DNA from: Glycomyces sp. NRRL B-16210
GTDB taxonomy: Bacteria; Actinomycetota; Actinomycetes; Mycobacteriales; Micromonosporaceae
Assembly (NCBI RefSeq): GCF_000719515.1
Contig: NZ_JOGR01000004.1
Coordinates: forward strand, 270,071-334,070
DNA: 64,000 nucleotides
Direction: 5' to 3'
Under the pieces are notes generated by a model. The model saw only the letters and a list, made by a program, of their open reading frames with translations. It did not search any database and was not told where the DNA came from. A program made the translations under genes and the position numbers. This document shows, piece by piece, positions 9,166 through 18,396 of this stretch. Position 1 is the stretch's first letter. Each line of letters begins with the position of its first letter.

Positions 9166-12100
9166 TCACCAGTTCGCGAGGATGCCGCCGATGCCGCCGG
9201 CGATCCCCCCGATGATCGCGCCCACGGCGTAGCCGGCGAGGTTGCCGACGCCGGGCAGGACCGTCCCGCAGATCGCGCCGATGAGCGCGCCGGTCGCGGC
9301 CCCGGCGACGAACCCCGCCACGATCGCGTCCTCCCGGCTGCCCCCCGCGGCGCGGACCGCGCCGCCGACGCCGCCGCCGACGACCGCGCCCGAGACGAGC
9401 CCCACCGCGGCGACCGGCGTGTAGGCCCCGGCGAGGAACAGGCCGCGGCTGACCGCGGCGTAGCCGTACATGCCGGCGTACATGGACCCGCCGATGAACG
9501 CGGTCTCGGCCTCGGCCACGCCGGGGAGCAGGCCGCGCGCGACCCCGACGCCGAGGTTGCCCCCCGCGGTCGCCAGCGTCGGGCCGAAGATGTAGGGCGG
9601 GATGGGGCCGCGCGAGCCGGTCATGCTCTGCATGGTCCGGCGCCCGGCCTCCACCGCGCGGACCCGCTCGGTGGCCAGGCCGCTCCACCAGCTCCGCGCC
9701 ACGTTCCGCAGATGCGAGGGGTACAGGCCGCGGTCGGCGTACGTGTGCGGGTTCCCGTAGCGGTTGCCGTCGGGCGCGAGCCTCGGGTAGCCGGGCCCGG
9801 CGAGCGCGTTGCGCGACTGGAGCGGCCCCATGTACCTGGGGTCGTTGGTGATCCGAGGGTCGAGGTTGGTGCGGCGGCCCTCCCGCCACTTGAGGTAGTG
9901 CTGGGCCTGGTCGCCGATGCCGTAGCCGCCGCCCGCTCGCGCGCGGGCCCGCCCGGCCCGCTCGGCGGCCCGGAAGTCGGTGCCCGGCCGGGCCTGCGGC
10001 AGGTCGACGGGTGCGACCCCGCGGGTCGGCGCGAGCGGCCCGGTGACGGGGCCGGGGCGCGGCACCAGGGCGGGGCCGCCGCCGGAACCGCCGCCGTCCG
10101 AGTCGCCCGCTTCGTCGTCTCCCCCGCCGTCGCCGTCGCCGTCGCTGTCGCCGCCGTCGCCCTCGTCGGCGCCTCCCGACCCGGACCCCGCGGCGCCGGA
10201 CTCGGCCGCGCCGTCGCCCGCGCCCGGCGCGTCGCCGCCGCCGTCGGCTCCGGCGCCCGCGTCCCCGCCTTCGGCGGCGCTCCCTGGGGCGACCTGCCGC
10301 AGCACCACCCAGATGCCGTCGCGGAAGAAGCTCTGGTAGTTCTCGGGGGTGACGGCCGGGTCCCACTCCCAGCCGGGAATGCCCGCGGCGAGCTCGCGGA
10401 GCTGCGCGAACGTCATCTCGCCGGTCGCCGGCACGTCCCTGACCCTGATGACCCTGGTCTCGGGCGAAGCCGGGCCGTCCTGGGTGCCGTTCGGGTCGAT
10501 CCTCCCCGAAGGGTCGTTGCCGCAGTAGGCGTACAGGTTCGGACCCGCCGCCGCGCCCGCCGGGTCGGCGCTGGCCCACCGGCCGAGCCAGGGGGCGTAG
10601 TACCGCGCCCCGTAGTGGTAGAGGCCGGTCTCCTCGTCCCTCTCCTTGCCGTGGAACCGGTAGCGCTTCAAGCTCAGGTTCGCGCCCGGACGCGAGGAGC
10701 GGTAGGCGGTCGAGCCGTACGGGTGGTACTCCTCGTAGGAGATGACCGATCCGTCCTCATCGGTCTCCAAGGTGGCCGATCCGATGTGGTTGCCGTACTG
10801 GTAGCGCACGACCGGCTCGCCCACCGTCGCGCCGTCGGTCCCGGCGGTGTCGAGCACGAGCGTGTCGACCTGGGCGAAGCGCCCGGCGTCGTCGCCGAGG
10901 TGCACGGTGCGCCGCTCCAGGCGCAGGGTGCCGTTCATCCACTCCCGGTAGACCTCGACCGATCCGAGGTAGCGCCGCTCGGTGCGCAGGCCCCCTTGGC
11001 GCTGGATCACCTTGCGCGAGCGGTTGCCGGAGGCGGTGTAGCCGTACCAGGCGGTGCCGCCGCCGCCGAGGTCGGCCTCGCGCAATTGGTCGGCGTGGTT
11101 CCACGCGAGCGAGGCCAGATGCGGCGCGCTGGTGAGGTTGCCGTAGTGGTCGTAGGCGTACTGGTGGCTGTAGGGGCCCTCGGGGTCGTCGCCGGGGAGG
11201 CTGGTGGCGGTGAGGCGGTTGCGCGGGTCGGACGGGTCGGCCTCGTGCGCGTAGCGGTAGCGGCGGGTCCAGCCGCCGCCGTTCGCGATGTGGCGCATCA
11301 GCGTGAGGTTGCCAAGGTCGTCGTACTCGTACCGCTGGCGGTAGCGGCGGACGGCGGCGGTGTCGTCGGGGTGGGGCAGGCTCGCGCCCACCGCGTCGCC
11401 GGGCCCGGTCTGCTGCCCGGCGGGGATGCCGGCGTGCTCGCGCCCCTCGGCGTGGACGAGCTGGCCGAGGGCGTCGTGGTGGAACCGCATCCGGGCGGGC
11501 ACGAACGCGCCGGCGAAGAACAGCGACTGCTGCGCGGCGTCGTCGGCCTCGACCAGGCGGCCCTGGGCCTCGTAGACGTAGCGGAGGTCCTGCACGGCCT
11601 CGGCCGCTCCGGCGGCGGTCCTGATCCGCTCCACCCTGCGGCTCAACGGGTCGTAGGTGCAGGCGGTGGTGAGACCGTTGCCGTAGCTGGCGAGGGCGCG
11701 CCGGCCGAGCGCGTCGTACTCCTGCCCGGACATGAAGGTCCGCATTGGCCCCGAGCCGCCGATCCGCGCCCGCAGTTCGGCGAGCCGGTTGCCCTCGTCG
11801 TAGGCCGGGTCGAGCTCGGTGCCGTCGGGGAGGACGGCGGCGGTCAGGCGGCCGAGCGCGTCGAACGCGGCGGTGGACTCGGCCTGGTCGGCGAGCGGTT
11901 CCAGGAGCGCGTCGGCGGCGGCCAGCACCAGGGCCGGGTCCTCGATCCCGGCCGTCGCCGACCAGTCCGGGTCGGTCTCGGGGTCGGTGGTGAGGCGGCG
12001 CAGCACGCGCAGCGGGTTGCCCTGGTGGTCGAAGCGGTCGAAGACGGCGGCGCCGGAGGCGTCGAGGAGCAGGAGGGTCTGGCCGAGCAGGTTCCGTTCG

Positions 12101-15100
12101 GCCGCTTCGGGATGTGCGTCGCCGTACACGATCCGCGTCGACTGCCGCTCGGGTCCGCCGGGTTCGGACGCGAAGGTCGCGACCGGGCGGTGCGCGGCGT
12201 CGTAGGCGACCCGGAAGGCCCTGCCGTGCTCGTCCCAGGTGCGGACCAGCCGCCCGACGATGTCGGTGAGGCTCCATCGGCGGCCGCGTTCGGCGCTGTC
12301 GGCGCGCACCGGCGCCCCGGACAGGTCGCGCACCGCGGCGGTGACGATCCGGTCGCGGGTGTCGAAACCGCGGAGGTGGCCGCCGGTGGCGTCGGCTTCA
12401 GTGCGTCCGTAGCGCAGGTCGCCGTCCCCGTTGTCGGCGACGGTGAGGACGGTGCGGCCCAGGACGTCGAGGTGCGCGACGCCGGGGGTGCCCGCGTGCC
12501 GGGCGCTGATCCACGCGGCGCGCTCCCGGGGGTCGGCCGGTTCGGGGCCGAGCGGGTCGGGACTGCCGCGCTCGGCGTACCAGGCGCTGTCGAGCACGGT
12601 GTCGGCCGCGTCGTGGCCGACCGACCGCCACGGGCCGAACTCGGTGCGGGTGAAGGTGCCGTCGGGGTGGTCGACGCGGAAGACCCGCCCGAGCGCGTCG
12701 TAGCGCGGGACGTCGGTGACCCCGATCTCGACCAGGGCGGCCTCGGACTCGTATTCGTGCGTGGCCGAGAAGTACGGCTCGTACCGCTTGACGGGCAGGC
12801 CCTTGTTGTTGAGGACGGTGCGGCCGTTGCCGACCCAGCGGGGGTCGGCCTCGACTTCGGACACCGAGGCGGTGGCCGGGTCCCAGGCGGGGGCCGGACC
12901 GGGTGCGACCCGGTTCTTGGCCATGACGGGCGTCCCGGCCCCGTCGAAGTAGGCGAAGGTCTCCTGCCAGGCGGTGTTCTCGGGGCCGTGGCGCTCGCGG
13001 CGGCGGGTCCGCACCGACACGGGGCGGCCCTCGTCCGCCCAGGCGAAGAGGTCGTACTCCATGGTGGCGGTCGGATCGGCGAGGGTGTCCATGTTCGCCT
13101 CGCCGGGCTTGCCGAGCAGGGCGGTGGCGACGGCGGCGCCGAGGGTGTCGAAGGCGACTTCGGCGCGGTTGCCGTTGGCGTCGGTGATCGCGCGCGGGGC
13201 CAGCAGCCGGTAGTCGTGTTCGAGGTGCGTCTCGTTGCCGAGCGGGTCGGTCGCGGTGACGACCGCGAGGTCGTGCGCGTCGCGCGTGACGGTGGTGGTG
13301 ACGCCGAGCGGGTCGGCGGACCCGACCGGCAGGTGGAAGTGGTCGGCGGCGTCGGGGCCGTACAGGTCGGTTCCCGAAGGGGTCCACCAGCCGCCGTCGA
13401 AGTGCTCGTATCCGGCGGCGGCGAGTTCGGCGGCGGTGACCGAGCCGTCGAAGCCGCCCGCGACGAGGCCGTCGGTGAGCGTCAGGCTCCGGCTGTGGTG
13501 GCCCAGGCCCAGTCGCCCGTGCGTGCCGAGCGGCAGCGGCCCGGTGAGGTCGTCGGCGAGGAAGAACGCCTGGGCGCGTTCGATGAGGCGCAGGACCGGG
13601 CCGTCGGGGGTCGGCACCGTCCCGTCGGCTCGCACCGTCTCGTAGGGAACGCGTTCGGCGTCCGCGACGGCGGCGTCGACCGCTGCGGCCGTCGAGCGGT
13701 CGCCGGGGAGTCCGGCCAGTTCGTAGTCGCGGGTCTCGCAGACCTGGCGCAGGCGCCGGGTGTCGGGCCCGAGCACGTCCTCGGTGTAGTCCACTTCGCG
13801 GTAGCCGCCGCAGGTTCGGGCCTGGGCCTCGCGGACCCGCTGCGGCAGCGCGGGGTCGACGACCGACCGCCGGTACGCGACGGAGGCCGAGCGCAGCGGC
13901 AGGCCCCGGTCGTCGGTCTCCAGGACCATCGACTGGACCACGCGCGGGTCCTCGGGGCGGCGGTCGTACGCGTAGCTCACCGCCTCGGTGGGGAGCACCT
14001 GGAAGACCGCGTGCCGCCGCTCCCCGAGCGGTCGGCGCAGCGCGATCGTGTAAGCGGATTCGCTGACGGAGTAGGGGTTCGCGGTGTCGGGGCCGTCGTC
14101 GAGCCCGTAGACCTCGGTGCGGAGCGTGAGGCCTTTGAGCGCGCGGCACGCCTGCCGGTACTCCTCGCCGCTCATGCCCGGCGGCAGGGCCGGTTCGGGC
14201 ATCGGGGGTTCGGGCAGGACCGGGTTCTCCCAGTACTGGGCGCGGCGGGTGTGGAGCATCCGCTCCCCCGTCGCCGCGGCCGCTCCGGTGTGGAACCAGG
14301 TGCGGGTGAGCGCGGGCGGCTGGTGCAGGTCCGGGTCGGGATCGATGCCCGGGGGCGGCACCGTGTAGGCCTCGGTGTCGAGGGTCTCGACGCGGCCGAA
14401 GCCGCGGAACTCGCGCTCGTGGGGGTCGAAGTAGCCGTCGTGGTAGCTGGTGGTGGCGGTGAACGCGGTTTCGCGGACGTGGTCGATGCGGGTCACGCGG
14501 TGGGCGCAGGAGACCGGGAAGGGGAGCGTGCCGGGCCAGGGCCGCCCGGCCTGCTCGTCGGCCAGCGCGAAGTGGGTGGAGGGCAGGTACTCGATGCGGG
14601 TCTCGCCGCCGGTGCCGTTCGCGAAGGCGGTGAGCAGGTGCGGGCGCCCGGCGCTCGCCAGGTCGAGGTAGCGCATGGCCGCGGCGGTGCCGTGGGGCAG
14701 GCCGGTGGACCAGACGAGGCAGCCGGCGCCGTTGCCGCGCAGGTCCACTATGGCGGCCATGCGGCGGTCGTCGCTCGCGGGCACGCCGGTGAGGACGCGC
14801 GCCTCGGACCAGGCGTCGCCGCCGCGGTTGGCGTAGAGGTGAGCGCCGTCGGCGGCGAGGTAGACGAGGTCGTTGCGGCCGTTGCCGTCGAGGTCGCCCA
14901 GGAGCACCCGCCGGGGGTCGAAACGGTCGGCGGTGTCGAACCGGGGCGCGTGGTCCATGACGACGGTGGGGCCGAAGCGGCCGTAGCCGAGGTTGGGCCG
15001 GTAAGCGATCGTGCCGTTGGCGATGCGCACGAGGTCGGGCAGGCCGTCGCCGGTCATGTCGGCGAGTTGGACGGCGACGGTCGCGGAGGACTCGAGGAGG

Positions 15101-16806
15101 CTGGGGCGCCCGGGTCCGTCCGCCGCGTCGAAGGGCAGGGGCCCGCCGAAGCCGTCGGCGCCGAGGCCTTCGCACCAGCGCTCCCCCGCGGGGTCGGTCA
15201 GCACGAGGTCGGCGAGGCCGTCGCCGGTGAGGTCGGCGAGGCGGACGCGCAAGGCGTCGACGTTGGGGCGGGAGGCGAAGGGAGTGAGGGCCCGCCAGCG
15301 GCCGTCTTCGTCGCGGCCGGCGAAGCCGGGGACGGCGGCGCCGAGGCGCACCAGATCGGGCTTGCCCGAGCCGTCGAGGTCGAGGAGGAGTTCGCCGCCG
15401 GGGTCGGGCGCGCCGTCGGAGGGGCGTTCGGGCACCGGCCGGGCCGCGGTAAAGGCGACGCCGTCCGCTTCGGTGCCGTGCAGGGGGCTGCGGTTGCGCA
15501 GGTAGTACCAGGCACCGCGACGGGAGGCGAGGACCCCGGCGACGCCGTCGCCGTCGAGGTCGACCCAGGTGTAGTCCACGAGGTCGAGTCCTGCCGGAAG
15601 GTGCTCGGCGCGCACGTCGCGCACGGCGGGGTCGATCGCGGCGGGCGCGTAGTGGAAGGTCATGGGCGGGGTCTCGGCGCGCGCGTACCCGTCGCCTTCG
15701 CGCACGTAACCGACGGTGCGCACGGCGGTGAGGCGCGAGTCGCCGCTGCGCGGGTCCTGCTCGTAGTCGAAGTCGACCGAGCGCACGAGCGTGGGCTCGG
15801 CTCCCAGTTCGGGGAGGTCGTGGAACATCAGGGCGCGCCGGCAGCGGCGGTAGGCGCGGACCTCGAAGCCGGGGCGGCAGGTCGTGTAGGGGTCGGGCCG
15901 GACGGTCCAGGGCCGGTCGGGTTCGGGTCCGGGCGCCTCGGGGTCGTGGTCGCCGTAGTCGAGGACGAGGGTGAACAGCCAGGCCTCGGGGCGGGCGTCG
16001 GGCTCCACCGGATCGTGCGCCGGCAGGTGCGGCACGGCGTTGCCGTAGCGGACGCGTTTGAGATGCCTTGCGGCCGAACGGGACTGCTCGGTGCGCCCGG
16101 CTTCGCTCGCGGCGGGGGCGATGCCGGTCGAGTCCTCGGCGGCGTACTCGTAGGAGGCCGCGTTGCCCAGACCGTCGTGGGTGGAGCTGAGCAGCCAGGC
16201 GAAGATCCGCGTGGGGTCGGCCGGGTCGAAGACGCGACTCTCGGGCCCTTCGCCGAACCAGGCGGTGGTGTTGTCGCCCGAGAGGGTGCGCCATTTGCAG
16301 TCGGCGCGGTCGGCGGTGCTCGTCCAGCGTTCGATGCGGGTGAGGCCGTCGTCGATGCGGGGCCGGAAGCGCTCGATGCGGTACTCGACGCCCGCGACCG
16401 TGCGCACCGCCGCGGGCCCGGCGTCGGGCACCAGATCCTCGGCGCCTGAGGCGACGAAGACGTCGGTGTCGTCGCGGTAGCGCGGCAGGCCCCGGTCGGT
16501 GCGGCGGCTGATCTGCGGCACCGGCAGGTCCCAGCCGTAACCGAACGGACCCGTGCGCCCGGAGGAATCGTAGGCGACGGCCATCGCGGGCGCGCCGCGC
16601 CCGGCGCTGAACGGCAAGGGGATCGACAGGGACGCCGAGCCGGTGACGGGGTTGGTCTGGAAGGTCTCGCCGAGCCGGGCGGGCGGGTTGCCGACGGTGG
16701 GGAGTCCGGGCACGGCGTCCGAGGCGCCCTCGTGCGCCGCGTCCGGAGCGCCGAGCGGTCCGGGCCGGGGCGAGCGGCCGTCGGTGCCACCACGAACTGC
16801 GTCCAC
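9166..16806 (-). CDS. Fused TcB-TcC protein (SpvB/RHS cocoon with C-terminal effector)
   Basis: 2546 aa. Encapsulating B-C component of the Tc toxin, with the hypervariable effector at its C-terminus. GTG at 16806 is chosen because AAGGGAG lies 8 nt upstream; an in-frame ATG at 16896 has no such site. Order: SpvB-type N-terminus (about 35-370, with GYGWDLPVPQISRRTDRGLPR); FG-GAP/VCBS propeller repeats such as DLDGDG, DLTGDG and DMTGDG (about 418-650); TcdB-middle region; RHS YD repeats; RHS core end with ERDEETGLYHYGARYY, then AGPNLYAYCGNDP and IDPNG near 2105, the usual aspartyl autocleavage zone. The 440-residue tail has an Asp/Gly/Ser-rich linker (about 2170-2246), a basic middle part and a Gly/Ala-rich hydrophobic end (about 2400-2546) resembling a glycine zipper. 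Tc systems often carry B and C as separate genes; here they are one. The tail matches no toxin family I recognise. Confidence 0.92.
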   Translation of the reverse strand: MDAVRGGTDGRSPRPGPLGAPDAAHEGASDAVPGLPTVGNPPARLGETFQTNPVTGSASLSIPLPFSAGRGAPAMAVAYDSSGRTGPFGYGWDLPVPQISRRTDRGLPRYRDDTDVFVASGAEDLVPDAGPAAVRTVAGVEYRIERFRPRIDDGLTRIERWTSTADRADCKWRTLSGDNTTAWFGEGPESRVFDPADPTRIFAWLLSSTHDGLGNAASYEYAAEDSTGIAPAASEAGRTEQSRSAARHLKRVRYGNAVPHLPAHDPVEPDARPEAWLFTLVLDYGDHDPEAPGPEPDRPWTVRPDPYTTCRPGFEVRAYRRCRRALMFHDLPELGAEPTLVRSVDFDYEQDPRSGDSRLTAVRTVGYVREGDGYARAETPPMTFHYAPAAIDPAVRDVRAEHLPAGLDLVDYTWVDLDGDGVAGVLASRRGAWYYLRNRSPLHGTEADGVAFTAARPVPERPSDGAPDPGGELLLDLDGSGKPDLVRLGAAVPGFAGRDEDGRWRALTPFASRPNVDALRVRLADLTGDGLADLVLTDPAGERWCEGLGADGFGGPLPFDAADGPGRPSLLESSATVAVQLADMTGDGLPDLVRIANGTIAYRPNLGYGRFGPTVVMDHAPRFDTADRFDPRRVLLGDLDGNGRNDLVYLAADGAHLYANRGGDAWSEARVLTGVPASDDRRMAAIVDLRGNGAGCLVWSTGLPHGTAAAMRYLDLASAGRPHLLTAFANGTGGETRIEYLPSTHFALADEQAGRPWPGTLPFPVSCAHRVTRIDHVRETAFTATTSYHDGYFDPHEREFRGFGRVETLDTEAYTVPPPGIDPDPDLHQPPALTRTWFHTGAAAATGERMLHTRRAQYWENPVLPEPPMPEPALPPGMSGEEYRQACRALKGLTLRTEVYGLDDGPDTANPYSVSESAYTIALRRPLGERRHAVFQVLPTEAVSYAYDRRPEDPRVVQSMVLETDDRGLPLRSASVAYRRSVVDPALPQRVREAQARTCGGYREVDYTEDVLGPDTRRLRQVCETRDYELAGLPGDRSTAAAVDAAVADAERVPYETVRADGTVPTPDGPVLRLIERAQAFFLADDLTGPLPLGTHGRLGLGHHSRSLTLTDGLVAGGFDGSVTAAELAAAGYEHFDGGWWTPSGTDLYGPDAADHFHLPVGSADPLGVTTTVTRDAHDLAVVTATDPLGNETHLEHDYRLLAPRAITDANGNRAEVAFDTLGAAVATALLGKPGEANMDTLADPTATMEYDLFAWADEGRPVSVRTRRRERHGPENTAWQETFAYFDGAGTPVMAKNRVAPGPAPAWDPATASVSEVEADPRWVGNGRTVLNNKGLPVKRYEPYFSATHEYESEAALVEIGVTDVPRYDALGRVFRVDHPDGTFTRTEFGPWRSVGHDAADTVLDSAWYAERGSPDPLGPEPADPRERAAWISARHAGTPGVAHLDVLGRTVLTVADNGDGDLRYGRTEADATGGHLRGFDTRDRIVTAAVRDLSGAPVRADSAERGRRWSLTDIVGRLVRTWDEHGRAFRVAYDAAHRPVATFASEPGGPERQSTRIVYGDAHPEAAERNLLGQTLLLLDASGAAVFDRFDHQGNPLRVLRRLTTDPETDPDWSATAGIEDPALVLAAADALLEPLADQAESTAAFDALGRLTAAVLPDGTELDPAYDEGNRLAELRARIGGSGPMRTFMSGQEYDALGRRALASYGNGLTTACTYDPLSRRVERIRTAAGAAEAVQDLRYVYEAQGRLVEADDAAQQSLFFAGAFVPARMRFHHDALGQLVHAEGREHAGIPAGQQTGPGDAVGASLPHPDDTAAVRRYRQRYEYDDLGNLTLMRHIANGGGWTRRYRYAHEADPSDPRNRLTATSLPGDDPEGPYSHQYAYDHYGNLTSAPHLASLAWNHADQLREADLGGGGTAWYGYTASGNRSRKVIQRQGGLRTERRYLGSVEVYREWMNGTLRLERRTVHLGDDAGRFAQVDTLVLDTAGTDGATVGEPVVRYQYGNHIGSATLETDEDGSVISYEEYHPYGSTAYRSSRPGANLSLKRYRFHGKERDEETGLYHYGARYYAPWLGRWASADPAGAAAGPNLYAYCGNDPSGRIDPNGTQDGPASPETRVIRVRDVPATGEMTFAQLRELAAGIPGWEWDPAVTPENYQSFFRDGIWVVLRQVAPGSAAEGGDAGAGADGGGDAPGAGDGAAESGAAGSGSGGADEGDGGDSDGDGDGGGDDEAGDSDGGGSGGGPALVPRPGPVTGPLAPTRGVAPVDLPQARPGTDFRAAERAGRARARAGGGYGIGDQAQHYLKWREGRRTNLDPRITNDPRYMGPLQSRNALAGPGYPRLAPDGNRYGNPHTYADRGLYPSHLRNVARSWWSGLATERVRAVEAGRRTMQSMTGSRGPIPPYIFGPTLATAGGNLGVGVARGLLPGVAEAETAFIGGSMYAGMYGYAAVSRGLFLAGAYTPVAAVGLVSGAVVGGGVGGAVRAAGGSREDAIVAGFVAGAATGALIGAICGTVLPGVGNLAGYAVGAIIGGIAGGIGGILANW

Positions 16807-17190
16807 GGTCGCGGCTCCCTTACGACGGGATGAGGGGAAGGGCACTCGGGTGGGTGCCTGATAAGGGAGCGTAAGCGCCGTGCACGGTGCGCGCAATTGA
16901 CCGTACGGGCCATTCAGTGAACTGTGGACTCACCGCTGAGCTGCTATGATGCCCGACTTTCGCAAAGCTTCAGAGGATCGTCCGAACAACTCGGACAGAG
17001 CTTCACACCATACTCTTGAGGCATTTTCAAGCAAGCCGATGAGTGTTCAAAGTGGACTATTACCGTCGATGGTGCAACGGCTGTCAAACGTCCTCGAAAC
17101 CGACTCTACCGGCTCGCGCGGCCGGTGCCGGCCCCCGCGAGAGGGGACCGGCACCGGTGCGGCTCCTGGACTCGACCCGGTCCCGGTGGT
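16807..17190. other. Divergent intergenic region between Tc operon and hydrolase gene
   Basis: 384 nt without a convincing gene. It must hold the promoters of the minus-strand Tc operon and of the plus-strand hydrolase. Visible items are a TATGAT hexamer on the plus strand at 16945-16950 without a good -35 box, the motif CCATTCAGTGAACT at 16910-16923 (nearly repeated at 18181), and a strong inverted repeat at 17122-17157 listed separately. GC drops around 16940-17060, as expected for promoter DNA. Confidence 0.5.
17122..17157 (+). promoter_or_regulatory. Perfect inverted repeat in leader of the hydrolase gene
   Basis: Arms CCGGTGCCGG (17122-17131) and CCGGCACCGG (17148-17157) are perfectly complementary, with an inner CCCC/GGGG pairing, and end 33 nt before the ATG. 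There is no T-run, so an attenuator, mRNA-stabilising hairpin or operator is as likely as a terminator. Confidence 0.5.
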
Positions 17191-18027
17191 ATGAAGTCCC
17201 TCGTGTCGCAGAACTCGATCCCGCCGCTGCACTTCGTCGAGCACGGCGAGGGCGTCCCGGTGCTCGCCCTCCACGGCTGGTCCCCCGACCACCGGCTCAT
17301 GACCGGGTTCCTCGAACCGCTGTTCGCCGCCCGGCCCGGCTGGCGCCGGATCTACCCGGACCTGCCCGGGATGGGCCGAACCCCCGCGACCGGGGCCGTC
17401 GCCTCCTCCCGGGACATACTGGCCGCCGTCTCGCGGTTCGCGGACGAGCGCATCGGCGACCGGCCGTTCCTCCTCGTCGGCGAGTCCTACGGCGGCTATC
17501 TCGCGCGGGCGCTCGCCAACGTGCGACCGGACCGGGTGCGCGGCCTGGCCCTGGTGTGCCCCATCGGCACCCAGGTGCGCCACGCGGCGCGGACGCTGCC
17601 CGAACGCTCGGTGATCGCGCCCGACCCCGATCTCATGGCGGGCCTCGACGAGGCCGAGGCCGAGGCGTTCGGCTCGCTCGCGGTCGTGCAGAGCCCTGAG
17701 ACCCTGCGCCGGTTCCGCGAATCGATCGCACCGGGGCTCCGCGTCGCGGACTTCCCTGCGCTGGAGCGCATCCAGCGCGACTGGGAACTGGACGAGGCGC
17801 CCGAATCCGGTGCGCCGTACGCGCATCCGGCGGTGATCCTCACCGGCCGCCAGGACAACGCGACCGGCTACGCCGACGCCTACGCCCTGCTCGACCACTA
17901 CCCGAGGGCGACCTTCGCCGTCCTCGACCGCGCCGGCCACAACGCCCAGATCGAGCAGCCCGCGCTGGTGGCGGCCCTGCTCGGCGAATGGCTCGACCGC
18001 GTCGAGGAATCCGGCGGGCTGCGCTAG
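17191..18027 (+). CDS. Alpha/beta-fold hydrolase
   Basis: 278 aa cytoplasmic hydrolase. Start ATG 17191 gives the normal N-terminus of the fold, with the oxyanion-loop HGWSPDHR soon after. The nucleophile elbow is GESYGG (Ser near residue 99), and the late histidine is in DRAGHNAQ, followed by a short C-terminal helix (EWLDRVEE). An acidic residue lies in GRQDNATGY. Length and motif order fit the epoxide hydrolase/esterase-like superfamily; the substrate is unknown. It has no signal peptide. A 369 nt gap separates it from the pyrimidine cluster, so co-transcription is uncertain, although both point the same way. Confidence 0.85.
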   Translation: MKSLVSQNSIPPLHFVEHGEGVPVLALHGWSPDHRLMTGFLEPLFAARPGWRRIYPDLPGMGRTPATGAVASSRDILAAVSRFADERIGDRPFLLVGESYGGYLARALANVRPDRVRGLALVCPIGTQVRHAARTLPERSVIAPDPDLMAGLDEAEAEAFGSLAVVQSPETLRRFRESIAPGLRVADFPALERIQRDWELDEAPESGAPYAHPAVILTGRQDNATGYADAYALLDHYPRATFAVLDRAGHNAQIEQPALVAALLGEWLDRVEESGGLR

Positions 18028-18184
18028 ACGATCCCGATGCACAGGGCCGCAACCGACACCGGCCCGTCGCGCCTCGATGCGCCCCGGAACGCGATGCCGG
18101 CCCCTGTCGCACCATGCGGAACAACCGTCCCCTTTCGCCGCCCGCCCCACTCCAATGCAATGGCATCGACAATTGCGAGACCAT

Positions 18185-18217
18185 TCGGTGAACTCCGCGG
18201 AACGCATAATTCACCGA
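18185..18217. promoter_or_regulatory. Inverted repeat, possible operator
   Basis: Perfect 8-bp arms TCGGTGAA (18185-18192) and TTCACCGA (18210-18217) with a 17 nt centre, about 55 nt upstream of a candidate -35 box. The left arm lies inside CCATTCGGTGAACT, which recurs with one change upstream of the Tc operon (16910-16923). No regulator gene is adjacent. Confidence 0.35.
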
Positions 18218-18271
18218 TGTTAAATGAAGACACGGAATTGCAACAGAGATCAGCGTCACAAAGCAGGTCGC

Positions 18272-18300
18272 TTGACTCTGAATTGCCACGGACACAGTAT
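18272..18300 (+). promoter_or_regulatory. Candidate promoter of the pyrimidine cluster
   Basis: TTGACT at 18272-18277 and CAGTAT at 18295-18300 are 17 nt apart, about 95 nt before the first start codon. The -35 box is good, the -10 box weak (3 of 6). Confidence 0.35.
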
Positions 18301-18396
18301 TGATTCGGCCAGTGAATGCCGATGTCCCACCCACTTCGGCTACTGGCTATTCACCGGGGAATCCACCTGTCTCCATGACCTACCTGGAGGATGTCC

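Larger units (their letters stand above)
18028..18396 (+). other. Regulatory gap upstream of the pyrimidine/ATP-grasp operon
   Basis: 369 nt with lower GC than its flanks and no convincing gene. It holds a possible operator (TCGGTGAA at 18185-18192 and TTCACCGA at 18210-18217), a possible promoter (18272-18300) and the ribosome-binding site GGAGG at 18386-18390. Confidence 0.55.

Noticed and set aside
603..9215. Long plus-strand open frames of 652 to 1122 residues opposite the TcA gene
   Set aside because: They are Val/Gly/Glu/Arg-rich, without motifs or ribosome-binding sites, and are antisense shadows of the TcA coding frame, which carries clear domains.
8797..16449. A 2550-residue plus-strand frame and a 1298-residue minus frame over the BC gene
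   Set aside because: Low-complexity text without domains; the 9166-16806 minus frame has SpvB, FG-GAP and RHS motifs.
18391..18393. ATG as start of the N-hydrolase gene
   Set aside because: It directly abuts GGAGG; GTG 18397 has a normal 6 nt spacing.
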